The notes under the pieces: generated by a model | Databases searched by the model: none | Told to the model about the DNA's origin: nothing | The model's input: the letters and a program-made list of their open reading frames with translations, nothing else | Position numbers and translations under genes: made by a program | Source of the DNA: Deltaproteobacteria bacterium | Lineage (GTDB): Bacteria > Desulfobacterota_C > Deferrisomatia > Deferrisomatales > JACRMM01 | NCBI GenBank assembly: GCA_016218905.1 | Contig: JACRCS010000605.1 | Location: 1 to 20,283 of the forward strand | Direction: 5' to 3' | DNA: 20,283 nt | In this document: piece after piece, positions 14,400-20,283 of the stretch | Layout of the letters: every line of letters begins with the position of its first letter | Numbering within the stretch: position 1 is the first letter of the stretch

Positions 14400-14921
14400 C
14401 TACTTGCCTGCCTCGAGTATCGTCCTGAACGTGTGCTCCATGTTGGAGAGGGTCATCGTCATCCCCTCCACGGCGGGCGCGCGGAAGCTGACATAGTTGC
14501 CCGCCGCCCCTGGTCCCCCCTCCGACGCCTTCTCGAGGCACTCTTGGATTAGCGCGGTCTCGGCCGTGAACCGGATGAGGAGGTCCTCTTCCACTTCCAC
14601 GACGCAGGCGCGGGGCTCCTTCGCCCCCGTCACGGGCGTAGCGGGCGAGTCGGCCTCGGATGTCGCTTCGGGGGTCCGGGGGGAAGCGCCGAGGAGGGAG
14701 TTGCCCTCGAGCCGCTGTCCCCGGGAAGCCGTCTCGCGGATCGCTGCCTCCCGGGCCGTGTTCAGCCGTTGTTCGAGGTCCGAGAGCACGCCCCAGACCC
14801 CCTTCTCACCGACGCCCGACAGGTTCCCAAAACCTCCCTCAGCCGCAGCGTCGGCCAGGAAGCCAACGATGGCTGCGCACTCGTCGATCTGGTCCGCTAC
14901 TGTCGTGCTCTTGCTGGCCAT
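14400..14921 (-). CDS. Hypothetical protein with internal duplication
   Basis: A 173-residue protein starting at ATG 14921 after GGAGGAAGGGAAC; the longer frame to 15008 has no better site. The N-terminal part (about 11-60) and C-terminal part (about 124-173) look like two copies of one helical unit: IDEC...GVWGVLSDLEQRLNTARE against IQEC...GMTMTLSNMEHTFRTILE. A Pro/Thr/Ser-rich linker (about 70-105) separates them. No family is recognised. The fold would suit a small helical dimer or adaptor. It sits between the M41 peptidase gene and the HTH gene. Confidence 0.7.
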   Translation of the reverse strand: MASKSTTVADQIDECAAIVGFLADAAAEGGFGNLSGVGEKGVWGVLSDLEQRLNTAREAAIRETASRGQRLEGNSLLGASPRTPEATSEADSPATPVTGAKEPRACVVEVEEDLLIRFTAETALIQECLEKASEGGPGAAGNYVSFRAPAVEGMTMTLSNMEHTFRTILEAGK

Positions 14922-14994
14922 GTTCCCTTCCTCCCGGAGGACCTGTATCCTCCGCGTGCCGTTCCGTGCCCCTGCCAGGGCCGGGCGGCTGTTG

Positions 14995-15020
14995 CCCCGG
15001 GAGGGCACTTCCTCCCGGGG
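14995..15020. repeat. Perfect 10-bp inverted repeat upstream of the 14921 gene
   Basis: CCCCGGGAGG (14995-15004) and CCTCCCGGGG (15011-15020) are exact complements around loop GCACTT. It lies in the 246-bp gap between the peptidase gene and the gene starting at 14921, about 75 bases upstream of that start. There is no T-run on either side. It could be an operator or an RNA hairpin limiting downstream expression. Confidence 0.65.
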
Positions 15021-15167
15021 TGACTCTTCACTCTGGGTCCTCCTGCGGCAGAGTTGGCAAGCCTGTCGCGGCCCGCGGACACGAGCGCCTGATGGATTTC
15101 GGTCGGCAGCAGGACCGTGGCTGCCTTCCGATTCAGGTACCTGCTGGGGTAGACGACGTTCCCGTGA

Positions 15168-15707
15168 TCACCCCTCCCAGCCTCGGAGCGCCCTGTAGCG
15201 GCTGACGTCCGCTGACGGATCCCCCTCGGCAGCGCTGACGATCAGATCCAGTTCCCCATCATCGAGGGTCTTGTGGAGGAGGAGCTCTTCCGCGACGGCC
15301 GTGATCGCCTGCCAGTGCTCACGGACGAAGGACTGAGCGCGGGCCGTCCAGGACGAGATGTCTCCATGCCCCAGGATCCGGATCGCCTCTTCGGCGCGCT
15401 CAAAGTCCGAACTCGCCGCGAGCCGTGCCTGCTCGGGTTCTTCCCCTGCCACGAGGGAGGCAACGTAACCGGCGAGCAAGCTGATGATCCACCCGCGCCC
15501 GTCCTCCTCCCCCTGAGTGCCATCGAAGCCATACACGGACCCACTCGAACCTGCGGCATGCTCGTGAGGAAGGATCGTAGCCCCCCATGGGCAGAATCCG
15601 GCCTTGAGATCCGCAACTGCGTGTGCCGCTTCGTGGAAGGCGACCAGGCGCGCCTCTGCGTGCTCCTCTTCGAGTCTGCCGTCACGGGCTCCGTCGCTGC
15701 CGCTCAT
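15168..15707 (-). CDS. Stand-alone FtsH-type (M41) zinc metallopeptidase
   Basis: A 179-residue protein matching the peptidase domain of FtsH and little else. FHEAAHAV gives the zinc site HExxH (H25, E26, H29). SDFERA (D101) corresponds to the third ligand in FtsH, where an Asp follows the helix IISLLAGYVASLVAG. The tail AVAEELLLHKTLDDGELDLI matches the FtsH C-terminal helices. No AAA+ ATPase domain and no membrane helix are present, so it cannot unfold substrates by itself. The ATG at 15707 is preceded by GAGGAG, which overlaps the end of the recombinase gene 10 bp upstream, so the two are surely co-transcribed. A role in cleaving a regulator of the element, like ImmA in other elements, is inference. 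Confidence 0.8.
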   Translation of the reverse strand: MSGSDGARDGRLEEEHAEARLVAFHEAAHAVADLKAGFCPWGATILPHEHAAGSSGSVYGFDGTQGEEDGRGWIISLLAGYVASLVAGEEPEQARLAASSDFERAEEAIRILGHGDISSWTARAQSFVREHWQAITAVAEELLLHKTLDDGELDLIVSAAEGDPSADVSRYRALRGWEG

Positions 15708-15717
15708 CCCATCTCCT

Positions 15718-16398
15718 CTATGCAGCCGCCCGGGACCGCTCCAGGTAGCGGATCGTGGAAGCGTGCCAGCGCTTCCCCTGCTTCGTGGCCACCCCGCGGG
15801 CGTTCAGGTCGTAGGCGATGGCCCGGAGGCTCTCGCCGGCGGCGCGACGCTCGAGGATCTCGAGAACCACGTCGGCTTCGGCCTGCACCGCCGCCAGCCG
15901 TCCCGAGATCTCCGTGTAGCCGAAGGGCACCGGGCCGTACTTCTCGCCCTTCGCCTTCTTGTGCGCGAGCGCCGCCGAGGTTCTCTCCGCCGTCAAATCC
16001 CGCTCGAACTCGGCCAGCACGGCGAGCATCCGGAAGACCATCTTCCCGGCCGCTGACGTCGTGTCGATCCGCTCCGAGAGGCTCACGAGGTCGGCGCCCT
16101 TCCGGTCCAGCGCTTCGGCGATGGAGATGGCGTCCTTCGTGGACCGCGCCAGCCGGGAGAGGCTGTAGACCACGAGAGCCGCTCCCTTCTGAATCTCTAC
16201 CAGCGCCGCCTGAAGGCCGGGCCGGTTGTCCGCGCGCTTGCCCGAGATCCCGGCGTCAACGTGGACCGAACCGAGCTCGTATCCGTTCGCCTCGCTCCAT
16301 GCCCGGATCCGTGCCTCCTGTGCTTCGAGGCTGATCCCGTCGACCGCCTGCCCTGCCGTGGAGACCCGAATGTAGCCGATCGCGCGCTGAGTCTGCAT
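15718..16398 (-). CDS. Serine recombinase (resolvase/integrase family)
   Basis: A 226-residue protein. The catalytic domain starts with AIGYIRVSTAGQ (nucleophile S13, with R11), continues with VVYSLSRLARSTKDA and ends in the long helix MLAVLAEFERDLTAERTSAA. It is followed by GPVPFGY, the beginning of the Recombinase domain of serine integrases, and a helical DNA-binding end (LRAIAYDLNARGVATKQGKR). It lacks the zinc-ribbon and coiled coil of large serine integrases, so it is intermediate between resolvases and integrases. The ATG at 16398 has AGGAGG five bases upstream; a longer frame to 16446 would overlap the promoter. It joins or resolves DNA through a 2-bp staggered cut. Confidence 0.92.
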   Translation of the reverse strand: MQTQRAIGYIRVSTAGQAVDGISLEAQEARIRAWSEANGYELGSVHVDAGISGKRADNRPGLQAALVEIQKGAALVVYSLSRLARSTKDAISIAEALDRKGADLVSLSERIDTTSAAGKMVFRMLAVLAEFERDLTAERTSAALAHKKAKGEKYGPVPFGYTEISGRLAAVQAEADVVLEILERRAAGESLRAIAYDLNARGVATKQGKRWHASTIRYLERSRAAA

Positions 16399-16434
16399 GG
16401 GAAACCTCCTTGAGGACCGATCTCTCGAGGGAGA

Positions 16435-16462
16435 AGAATAGCACAACTACTGTCCGTTTCAA
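16435..16462 (-). promoter_or_regulatory. Putative promoter of the recombinase group
   Basis: On the minus strand, TTGAAA (16462-16457) and TATTCT (16440-16435) are 16 bp apart, with an extended -10 TG. It lies in a locally AT-rich stretch, giving a leader of about 30 bases. The imperfect palindrome TCTCTCGAGGGAGA just beyond the -10 box could be a repressor site. Confidence 0.6.
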
Positions 16463-16592
16463 GTTCTTTGTGTTCGTTTATATTTCTATGTGTTCTGGTG
16501 AGCTGTCTCGATGCGTGGCAGCTGGCCGGGTCGCTGGCCATGGATGACCAGGGGCCGGGATCTGGCGAGTTTAAGGGAGGTGCGCGGGGCTT

Positions 16593-16640
16593 GGTTCGGT
16601 TCGCATTCGGGGTTCGGATTCGCCGGTTTTCGTTGGTTCG
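16593..16640. repeat. Cluster of direct GGTTCG motifs
   Basis: GGTTCG occurs at 16593, 16598, 16611 and 16635, all in the same orientation, and again inside the left arm of the palindrome at 16692, with its complement CGAACC in the right arm. Spacing is irregular (5, 13 and 24 bp). They may be protein-binding sites next to the palindrome; no protein is known to bind them. Confidence 0.5.
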
Positions 16641-16680
16641 GGGAAGCACGTAAGTGATGGTTACTTCGGGTCTATTATGC

Positions 16681-16718
16681 GCTTGCACCAAGGTTCGGAC
16701 CCGAACCTTGGTGCAAGC
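16681..16718. repeat. Perfect inverted repeat, 18-bp arms, 2-bp centre
   Basis: The arm 16681-16698 (GCTTGCACCAAGGTTCGG) is exactly complementary to 16701-16718, with AC at 16699-16700 in the centre. The size and the central dinucleotide resemble crossover sites of serine recombinases, where imperfect inverted half-sites flank a 2-bp overlap. It lies about 280 bp upstream of the recombinase start. No T-run follows, so it is not a normal terminator. It could also be an operator or a cruciform or RNA-hairpin element. Confidence 0.85.
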
Positions 16719-17121
16719 CTGCTGCGAGCTTCATCCTGCGCGCCGGATCATCCCCTGGAGATATGGCTCCGGTGGACCCGCCGAGAGGGCCAGGTCTCGC
16801 GAGTTGTCGCGGGGCCTGGAACCCTTGCCGACTCACGAACTGTTCTTGCGACTGCCGCGTCCCGTGTTTTCCCTAGAGCGGAGACACTTCCGGAGTTCTC
16901 TCGTGACTCGCATTTGCGATCGCGAAAGGTGGCCCTCTCAGACCAGCGTTTCGGAGCGTTCGCAGGTACAAATGTGGGTTCGCATCAGAGTACGCAGTCG
17001 GCCATAAGGGCAGGGAAACACACGGCATCTTGGTGAGCGCTGCGAACCTCTGCGCACCCGAGATGCGCACCTCGGGAGCGACGGAGAAACGCGCTGCGGT
17101 GGCGCGTTCCTTCCCTCGCGA

Positions 17122-18057
17122 TCAGCCCCTTCGGCAGTCTGGGCACCGGTCCCGCTCATCCAGGACGGCGCCGCACTTGCCGCAGTACGCGCGCGCCTTA
17201 CTGGTCAGAGAAGCACCCCAACCCCTTTCGAAGACGTCGACACTCCGGCAATGGACGCGTGTCGCCGGGTCTCTCGACGTTCCGCAGGAAACGGCGCTTT
17301 CTTGGGTGCTGTCAGCGACGGGGAAGAACAGGGCGACTGCGCTGCACTGGCACCAGCTATGAACCGGCCCTACGCCGGGCTTGTACGTCTCGGCGCCATC
17401 CGAGCGGGGTACGTCGAGCCAGGCGACGCCGTCTCTCATGGGAAGTCGTTTCCGGCCACGGTTCGAGCCCCACGCAAGCATCTGCCCAAGGGAGAAGATC
17501 CGCGGCGTCTTCTGGTCCGCTTCGAGATAGAGGGCCTTGCACTGCGGGCACGCGGTCGGCAACGGCAGCCGATAGACGAGTCGATCAGGACCGAACTCGG
17601 CCAGCAGTACGAGTGCTTCCGCTTTCCGGCGCATCGCCGTCGTGACCGTACAGGCGATCTTCTCCCAGTCGGGTCCCCAGCCGAACGTGTGGCCGAACTC
17701 ACTGGCGAGGCCGCGCCAGGTGCTCACATACCGTGCGGGGATGTCTTCTCCCAGCGCCTCCCGGGGCGCCCGATCCGGAACACTGTGCTGTAGCTCGCCG
17801 CGGCAATACGCAGCCACCATGTCTGCGAATGGCCCCATCAACTCTTCGCCCAAAGATCTCACATACGCGCCAGCCTCCGCCGTTGCCAGCGCCGCGGAGA
17901 ACTCGCTCTCTACGCGGCCTGAGTCGAACGGGGTTGTTCCTGCCGCCAGCGTTCCCAGCCACTCCACTGGCGAAGGGGTCGCCATGGTGGAGGGTGCCCC
18001 TGTTGCGTTGCTGGAGATTGCGTTGAGGGTGTTCCCCGGATGGCGCTTTAGTCTCAT
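17122..18057 (-). CDS. Putative phage head-morphogenesis-like protein with zinc ribbon
   Basis: A 311-residue protein; the ATG at 18057 follows GGAGGT, while the frame extends open to 18246 without a comparable site. Residues 130-245 contain a helix with WEKIACTVTTAMRRKAEALV, then CPQCKALYL (C170, C173), a loop with SNRGRK, and GPVHSWCQCS (H233, C236, C238). The H-x2-C-x-C ending after a Cys pair resembles the C-terminal region of SPP1 gp7/Mu gpF-type minor head proteins, often HPxCRC. A CxxC-x9-CxxC zinc ribbon ends the protein (C292, C295, C305, C308), which is unusual for that family. The assignment rests on motifs only; another zinc protein is possible. Confidence 0.5.
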   Translation of the reverse strand: MRLKRHPGNTLNAISSNATGAPSTMATPSPVEWLGTLAAGTTPFDSGRVESEFSAALATAEAGAYVRSLGEELMGPFADMVAAYCRGELQHSVPDRAPREALGEDIPARYVSTWRGLASEFGHTFGWGPDWEKIACTVTTAMRRKAEALVLLAEFGPDRLVYRLPLPTACPQCKALYLEADQKTPRIFSLGQMLAWGSNRGRKRLPMRDGVAWLDVPRSDGAETYKPGVGPVHSWCQCSAVALFFPVADSTQESAVSCGTSRDPATRVHCRSVDVFERGWGASLTSKARAYCGKCGAVLDERDRCPDCRRG

Positions 18058-18426
18058 GGCCGGCACCTCCACACCGGAGGTTCTTCGAGGCACAGCCACT
18101 AAACCACTGCCGATCCGTCCGGCAACTTCCCGGCAACGAGAGCATGGGAGGTGCGACCCAGCGCTCGGATGTTGCGACCTTCCCTCACTCGGCAGACCGT
18201 TACGAATCTCGGCAGTTTCCGCGGTCTCGCTTCCAGCGATTCTCATAGGATCCGCGCCCTTGTGTCAGTCCTGTGAGTCGTACTTGCGAGGCGCGATTCC
18301 GGGGCGCGACCGACCCGTGTGCGCGTCGGGCAAGAGGAACTACTATCCACCTTGCGGGTCGGCCGGCCGGGTGGTTGACTGAGCCGGACCATCTGCCGAG
18401 TCGGAACTCCTGCGCGGGAGGGGCGC
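18058..18426. other. Divergent intergenic region, no gene seen
   Basis: A 369-bp gap between the minus-strand 17122-18057 gene and the plus-strand gene at 18427. I see no supported coding frame. CCGACCCG (18310-18317) and CGGGTCGG (18355-18362) form a perfect inverted repeat around TACTAT (18341-18346), a possible -10 box for the secreted-protein gene, but no good -35 box is visible. Confidence 0.45.
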
Positions 18427-19137
18427 ATGTCTGGACAGCCCCATAAGAAGACGGAGGGGACCGCCCTCCGGATCCGTGTACTCTACGTGCTTCTGGCTCT
18501 TCTCGTCTGCCCGGCCGTCTGCCACACCGCACCGCTCGAGTTCAGATCGGAAGGCTTCGCTCCGGAACTCGCACTCAAGATGGAGCAGGCCTTCCGGTCC
18601 TGGATGGACGCGAACGGGGGGCTCCTACGCTCCGCCGGGTTGGAGCCACGGAACGGCGAGGCTATTCACGACAGCGGCAAGGTGTGGTTCCGGCTCTATG
18701 TGGCCGCCGAGACCCAGACCATCCGCGACTTCGCGTCAGTCAAGACCATCACGGAGGATGTGAGACGCCCGCTTTTCGTCGGAACGCCGCTCACGACCGC
18801 CATGTACCTCTTTCCGAGTTTCCTTACAGCCGCAGCACGGGAGACGGGGGAGGGGCGGCTCTTGTCGGGCATCTTCATCGTGCGGGTCGAATCCGCCACG
18901 AAGGACTGGATGGAAGCATACGGTGAACTGAACCGGGCTCGTTACGGCGGGTACGATCCCGGCTTCCTCCCCATGACGCGCGTGAAGGTCGGTAGTCGGA
19001 AGCCGGTCGCCTTGAAGATCAACCTGGTGAGCCGAATCGGCTTTCTGCCCCGGCCGGTCGGCTTGGATGGCAAGATGAATGACGCCGCAGAACTTTACCG
19101 GTTCGTCGGTCTCGATCCCCTTGAATTCAAGAAGTAG
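18427..19137 (+). CDS. Hypothetical secreted protein
   Basis: A 236-residue protein. A basic N-terminus is followed by a hydrophobic core, LYVLLALLVCPAVC (about 19-32), and a likely signal peptidase I site near HTA-P (33-36). The Cys residues do not form a good lipobox. The mature part has mixed alpha/beta character, with FRLYVAAETQTIRDFASVKT and LKINLVSRIGFLPRPVGLDG, and no family I recognise. The ATG follows GGGAGGGGCGC. It is transcribed opposite to the phage-like genes around it, as cargo genes in prophages often are. Confidence 0.8.
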   Translation: MSGQPHKKTEGTALRIRVLYVLLALLVCPAVCHTAPLEFRSEGFAPELALKMEQAFRSWMDANGGLLRSAGLEPRNGEAIHDSGKVWFRLYVAAETQTIRDFASVKTITEDVRRPLFVGTPLTTAMYLFPSFLTAAARETGEGRLLSGIFIVRVESATKDWMEAYGELNRARYGGYDPGFLPMTRVKVGSRKPVALKINLVSRIGFLPRPVGLDGKMNDAAELYRFVGLDPLEFKK

Positions 19138-19239
19138 CGGGCTCACCCCGCGACTCCGGACGCCTCATCGCTGGCTCCGGTCGCCCCCTGTGCGTTCGGC
19201 CTGAGAGCTTTGACCCTTCTAAGAAGAGGAGTTGTGAGC

Positions 19240-19563
19240 ATGCGGACCATGATCACTGTGACGACGAGCGATAAGAACTTGGTTTACGCGATTTGGGATT
19301 TACAGTCCGAGGGGGTGGAGATCAGGGAATCTTTCGCCAAAGCCGAGGGTCAGATCATCACAGAAGTGGTCGCTTACATTAGCCTCGCTTCGGCCGTGTT
19401 AAGTTTTCTTGGCGGCCTTTTTCAACTTATGAAATCTCCAAAAGACAAATCCCCAAGCGCCCCAACAATACGCATTCACTTGCCTGAAAACAGCTCGAAC
19501 GTTATTCAGTTCATCGAGGCGAACAAGGGCGAGATCAATATACAAATTCACCAAGAGCACTGA
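19240..19563 (+). CDS. Small hypothetical protein with one membrane segment
   Basis: A 107-residue protein. The ATG at 19240 has GAGGAG eight bases upstream; a TTG ten codons earlier is possible but less likely. An N-terminal beta-alpha segment (MITVTTSDKNLVYAIWDLQS) leads to a hydrophobic helix, VVAYISLASAVLSFLGGLFQ (about 43-62), then a polar linker and a strand-helix-strand tail (PTIRIHLPENSSNVIQFIEA onward). This topology, soluble beta-alpha part, one membrane helix, soluble beta part, recalls small effector-associated membrane proteins of bacterial conflict systems, but I cannot claim homology. Its codons are clearly less GC-rich than those of its neighbours, suggesting recent acquisition. 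A minus-strand frame over it also has a hydrophobic stretch, but looks less protein-like. Confidence 0.65.
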   Translation: MRTMITVTTSDKNLVYAIWDLQSEGVEIRESFAKAEGQIITEVVAYISLASAVLSFLGGLFQLMKSPKDKSPSAPTIRIHLPENSSNVIQFIEANKGEINIQIHQEH

Positions 19564-19776
19564 AAAGGTCAGGCAGACGGCGAGGATTAGCACAAAAATG
19601 TCGGCGCGCTGGCAATCTAAGATCACGGCTACCCCTCTTTTGGATTGGTCGGCCCGCGCACCTTCCCCACCTCCCGTAGGCCGGAAGGCCGGAGGCTCGG
19701 CCCTTTCAGGACCCACAGGGCCCGGACCGACCGGCCGCAGTGGAAATCGGAGAGCGCGGGACGTCGGCTCTGACGG

Positions 19777-20283
19777 TCACGTAGCCTTGGTCGTCGAAGT
19801 CGCCACGCTCTCGAGACTGAGCGCGATCGAGGGGACGGTGCTCGAACCGTGGCGGTGGTTGTTGTAGAGGTCAATGAGCCGCTCGTCGATCAGTCGATGC
19901 ACGCCCGCCCCGCCGAGATTGATGACTGAACCATCGACGTTCACGGTTCCGCTCGCCGTGATCGTGGCGTTCCCCTGAATCGTTACCGTCAGGTTTCCTC
20001 CAAGCGTCACGGTGCCGTTCCCCACCACCTCCAGGACGTCGTCCTCCGCCACATGGACGACCCGCCGGCCGGTTTTCTCCACGGTCTCGGTCGTCCCCTG
20101 ATGGGCACGGTAGTAGCGCGGCGCGGCCTCCCCCTTCGCCTCCACCATGTTGCCCGGCGCAGGGATGAACCCGAGAACCACGGGATCCTTCCACTGGCCC
20201 TCGAAGAACCCCACGGCGACGTGATCGCCGACCTCCGGCGACCAGTCCTCTCCGCCGGCCGCTCCTGCTTTCGCTCGGATAAG
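19777..20283 (-). CDS. Phage baseplate spike protein (gpV/Mu gp45 type), N-terminus beyond window
   Basis: The frame is open to the right edge, with 168 residues visible. The upstream part reads EVGDHVAVGFFEGQWKDPVV, followed by LGFIPAP, the end of the OB domain of gpV/VgrG-like proteins. Then comes a repetitive beta stretch, GTVTLGGNLTVTIQGNATIT and GTVNVDGSVINLGG, typical of the trimeric beta-helix needle. Near the end, LIDERLIDLYNNHRHG offers an HxH motif like the iron-binding apex of such spikes. An internal GTG at 20214 is not the start, since family sequence continues above it. It punctures the target envelope in contractile tails or tailocins. Confidence 0.85.
   Translation of the reverse strand, partial: LIRAKAGAAGGEDWSPEVGDHVAVGFFEGQWKDPVVLGFIPAPGNMVEAKGEAAPRYYRAHQGTTETVEKTGRRVVHVAEDDVLEVVGNGTVTLGGNLTVTIQGNATITASGTVNVDGSVINLGGAGVHRLIDERLIDLYNNHRHGSSTVPSIALSLESVATSTTKAT

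Larger units (their letters stand above)
16463..17121. other. Non-coding region upstream of the recombinase gene
   Basis: A 659-bp stretch with no frame that looks like a gene on either strand. It begins AT-rich (16,463-16,500), then carries the GGTTCG cluster and the long palindrome listed separately. Near the right end, CCCGAG (17057-17062) and CTCGGG (17071-17076) can form a hairpin just beyond the stop of the 17122 gene, without a T-run. Confidence 0.6.
13011..20283. mobile_element. Probable integrated phage-derived or integrative element (right end beyond window)
   Basis: To the right of tRNA-Pro the genes change character: a serine recombinase, an excisionase-like HTH protein, a head-morphogenesis-like protein, a contractile-tail spike protein and several unrecognised genes with long gaps between them. 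I saw no repeated copy of the tRNA-Pro 3' end inside the window, so the left boundary is approximate and the integration site is not proven. The other end is outside. It may be a prophage, a phage-derived tail device or a composite of both. Confidence 0.6.

Noticed and set aside
16654..17036. Plus-strand frames of 117 and 119 residues over the palindrome region
   Set aside because: They start at or next to the palindrome, lack motifs and ribosome binding sites, and look like random translation.
19399..19716. Minus-strand frame of 105 residues with a hydrophobic stretch
   Set aside because: The stretch is largely the antisense of the 19240-19563 gene, which has the better ribosome binding site and a more protein-like sequence. 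It is not fully excluded.

Overview
The window is high-GC bacterial DNA with two distinct halves. Bases 1 to about 13,010 are ordinary, tightly packed core genome. Bases about 13,054 to 20,283 look like an acquired element with phage-type genes. The order thrS-infC-rpmI-rplT-pheS-pheT-ihfA, the TatBC pair and a DUF2760/Hsp70 cassette point to a proteobacterium of the old Deltaproteobacteria grade (Myxococcota or Desulfobacterota type) or a close high-GC relative. The species cannot be named from the sequence.

Left part, minus strand (1-5,160): a DUF2760 protein is followed, with a 4-bp overlap and a TTG start, by a divergent Hsp70 and then by a second paralogous Hsp70 that runs off the left edge. 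To their right lie tatC and tatB, also on the minus strand. Between the two minus-strand units is a repeat built on a 9-bp period that can fold into a long hairpin. The tat promoter (5,131-5,160) is back to back with the promoter of a tRNA-Val(GAC) gene (5,190-5,219). That tRNA carries C instead of the near-universal U at position 33.

Middle, plus strand (5,270-13,010): tRNA-Val, a terminator or attenuator hairpin, then the translation operon thrS, infC (which starts at the rare codon ATC), rpmI, rplT, pheS, pheT and ihfA. A strong-looking promoter lies inside thrS and could feed infC separately. The leaders of rpmI and rplT both contain nested inverted repeats that are candidates for feedback control by ribosomal protein. 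A small charged ORF and tRNA-Pro(GGG) with its terminator close the core region.

Right part (13,054-20,283): this resembles an integrated element next to tRNA-Pro. A minus-strand group, apparently driven by a promoter at 16,435-16,462, encodes a serine recombinase, a stand-alone FtsH-type (M41) metallopeptidase without an AAA+ domain, a protein with an internal duplication, an excisionase-like helix-turn-helix protein and a 64-residue protein. Upstream of the recombinase a 659-bp non-coding stretch carries a cluster of GGTTCG motifs and a perfect palindrome with 18-bp arms around a 2-bp centre. Further right are a cysteine-rich protein resembling phage head-morphogenesis proteins and, at the right edge, a partial contractile-tail spike protein (gpV/gp45 type), both on the minus strand. 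Between them are two plus-strand cargo-like genes, one for a secreted protein and one for a small AT-richer membrane protein. The most interesting candidate system is the recombinase plus M41 peptidase plus HTH module, with the palindrome as its possible site of action. Its function is inferred, not shown.
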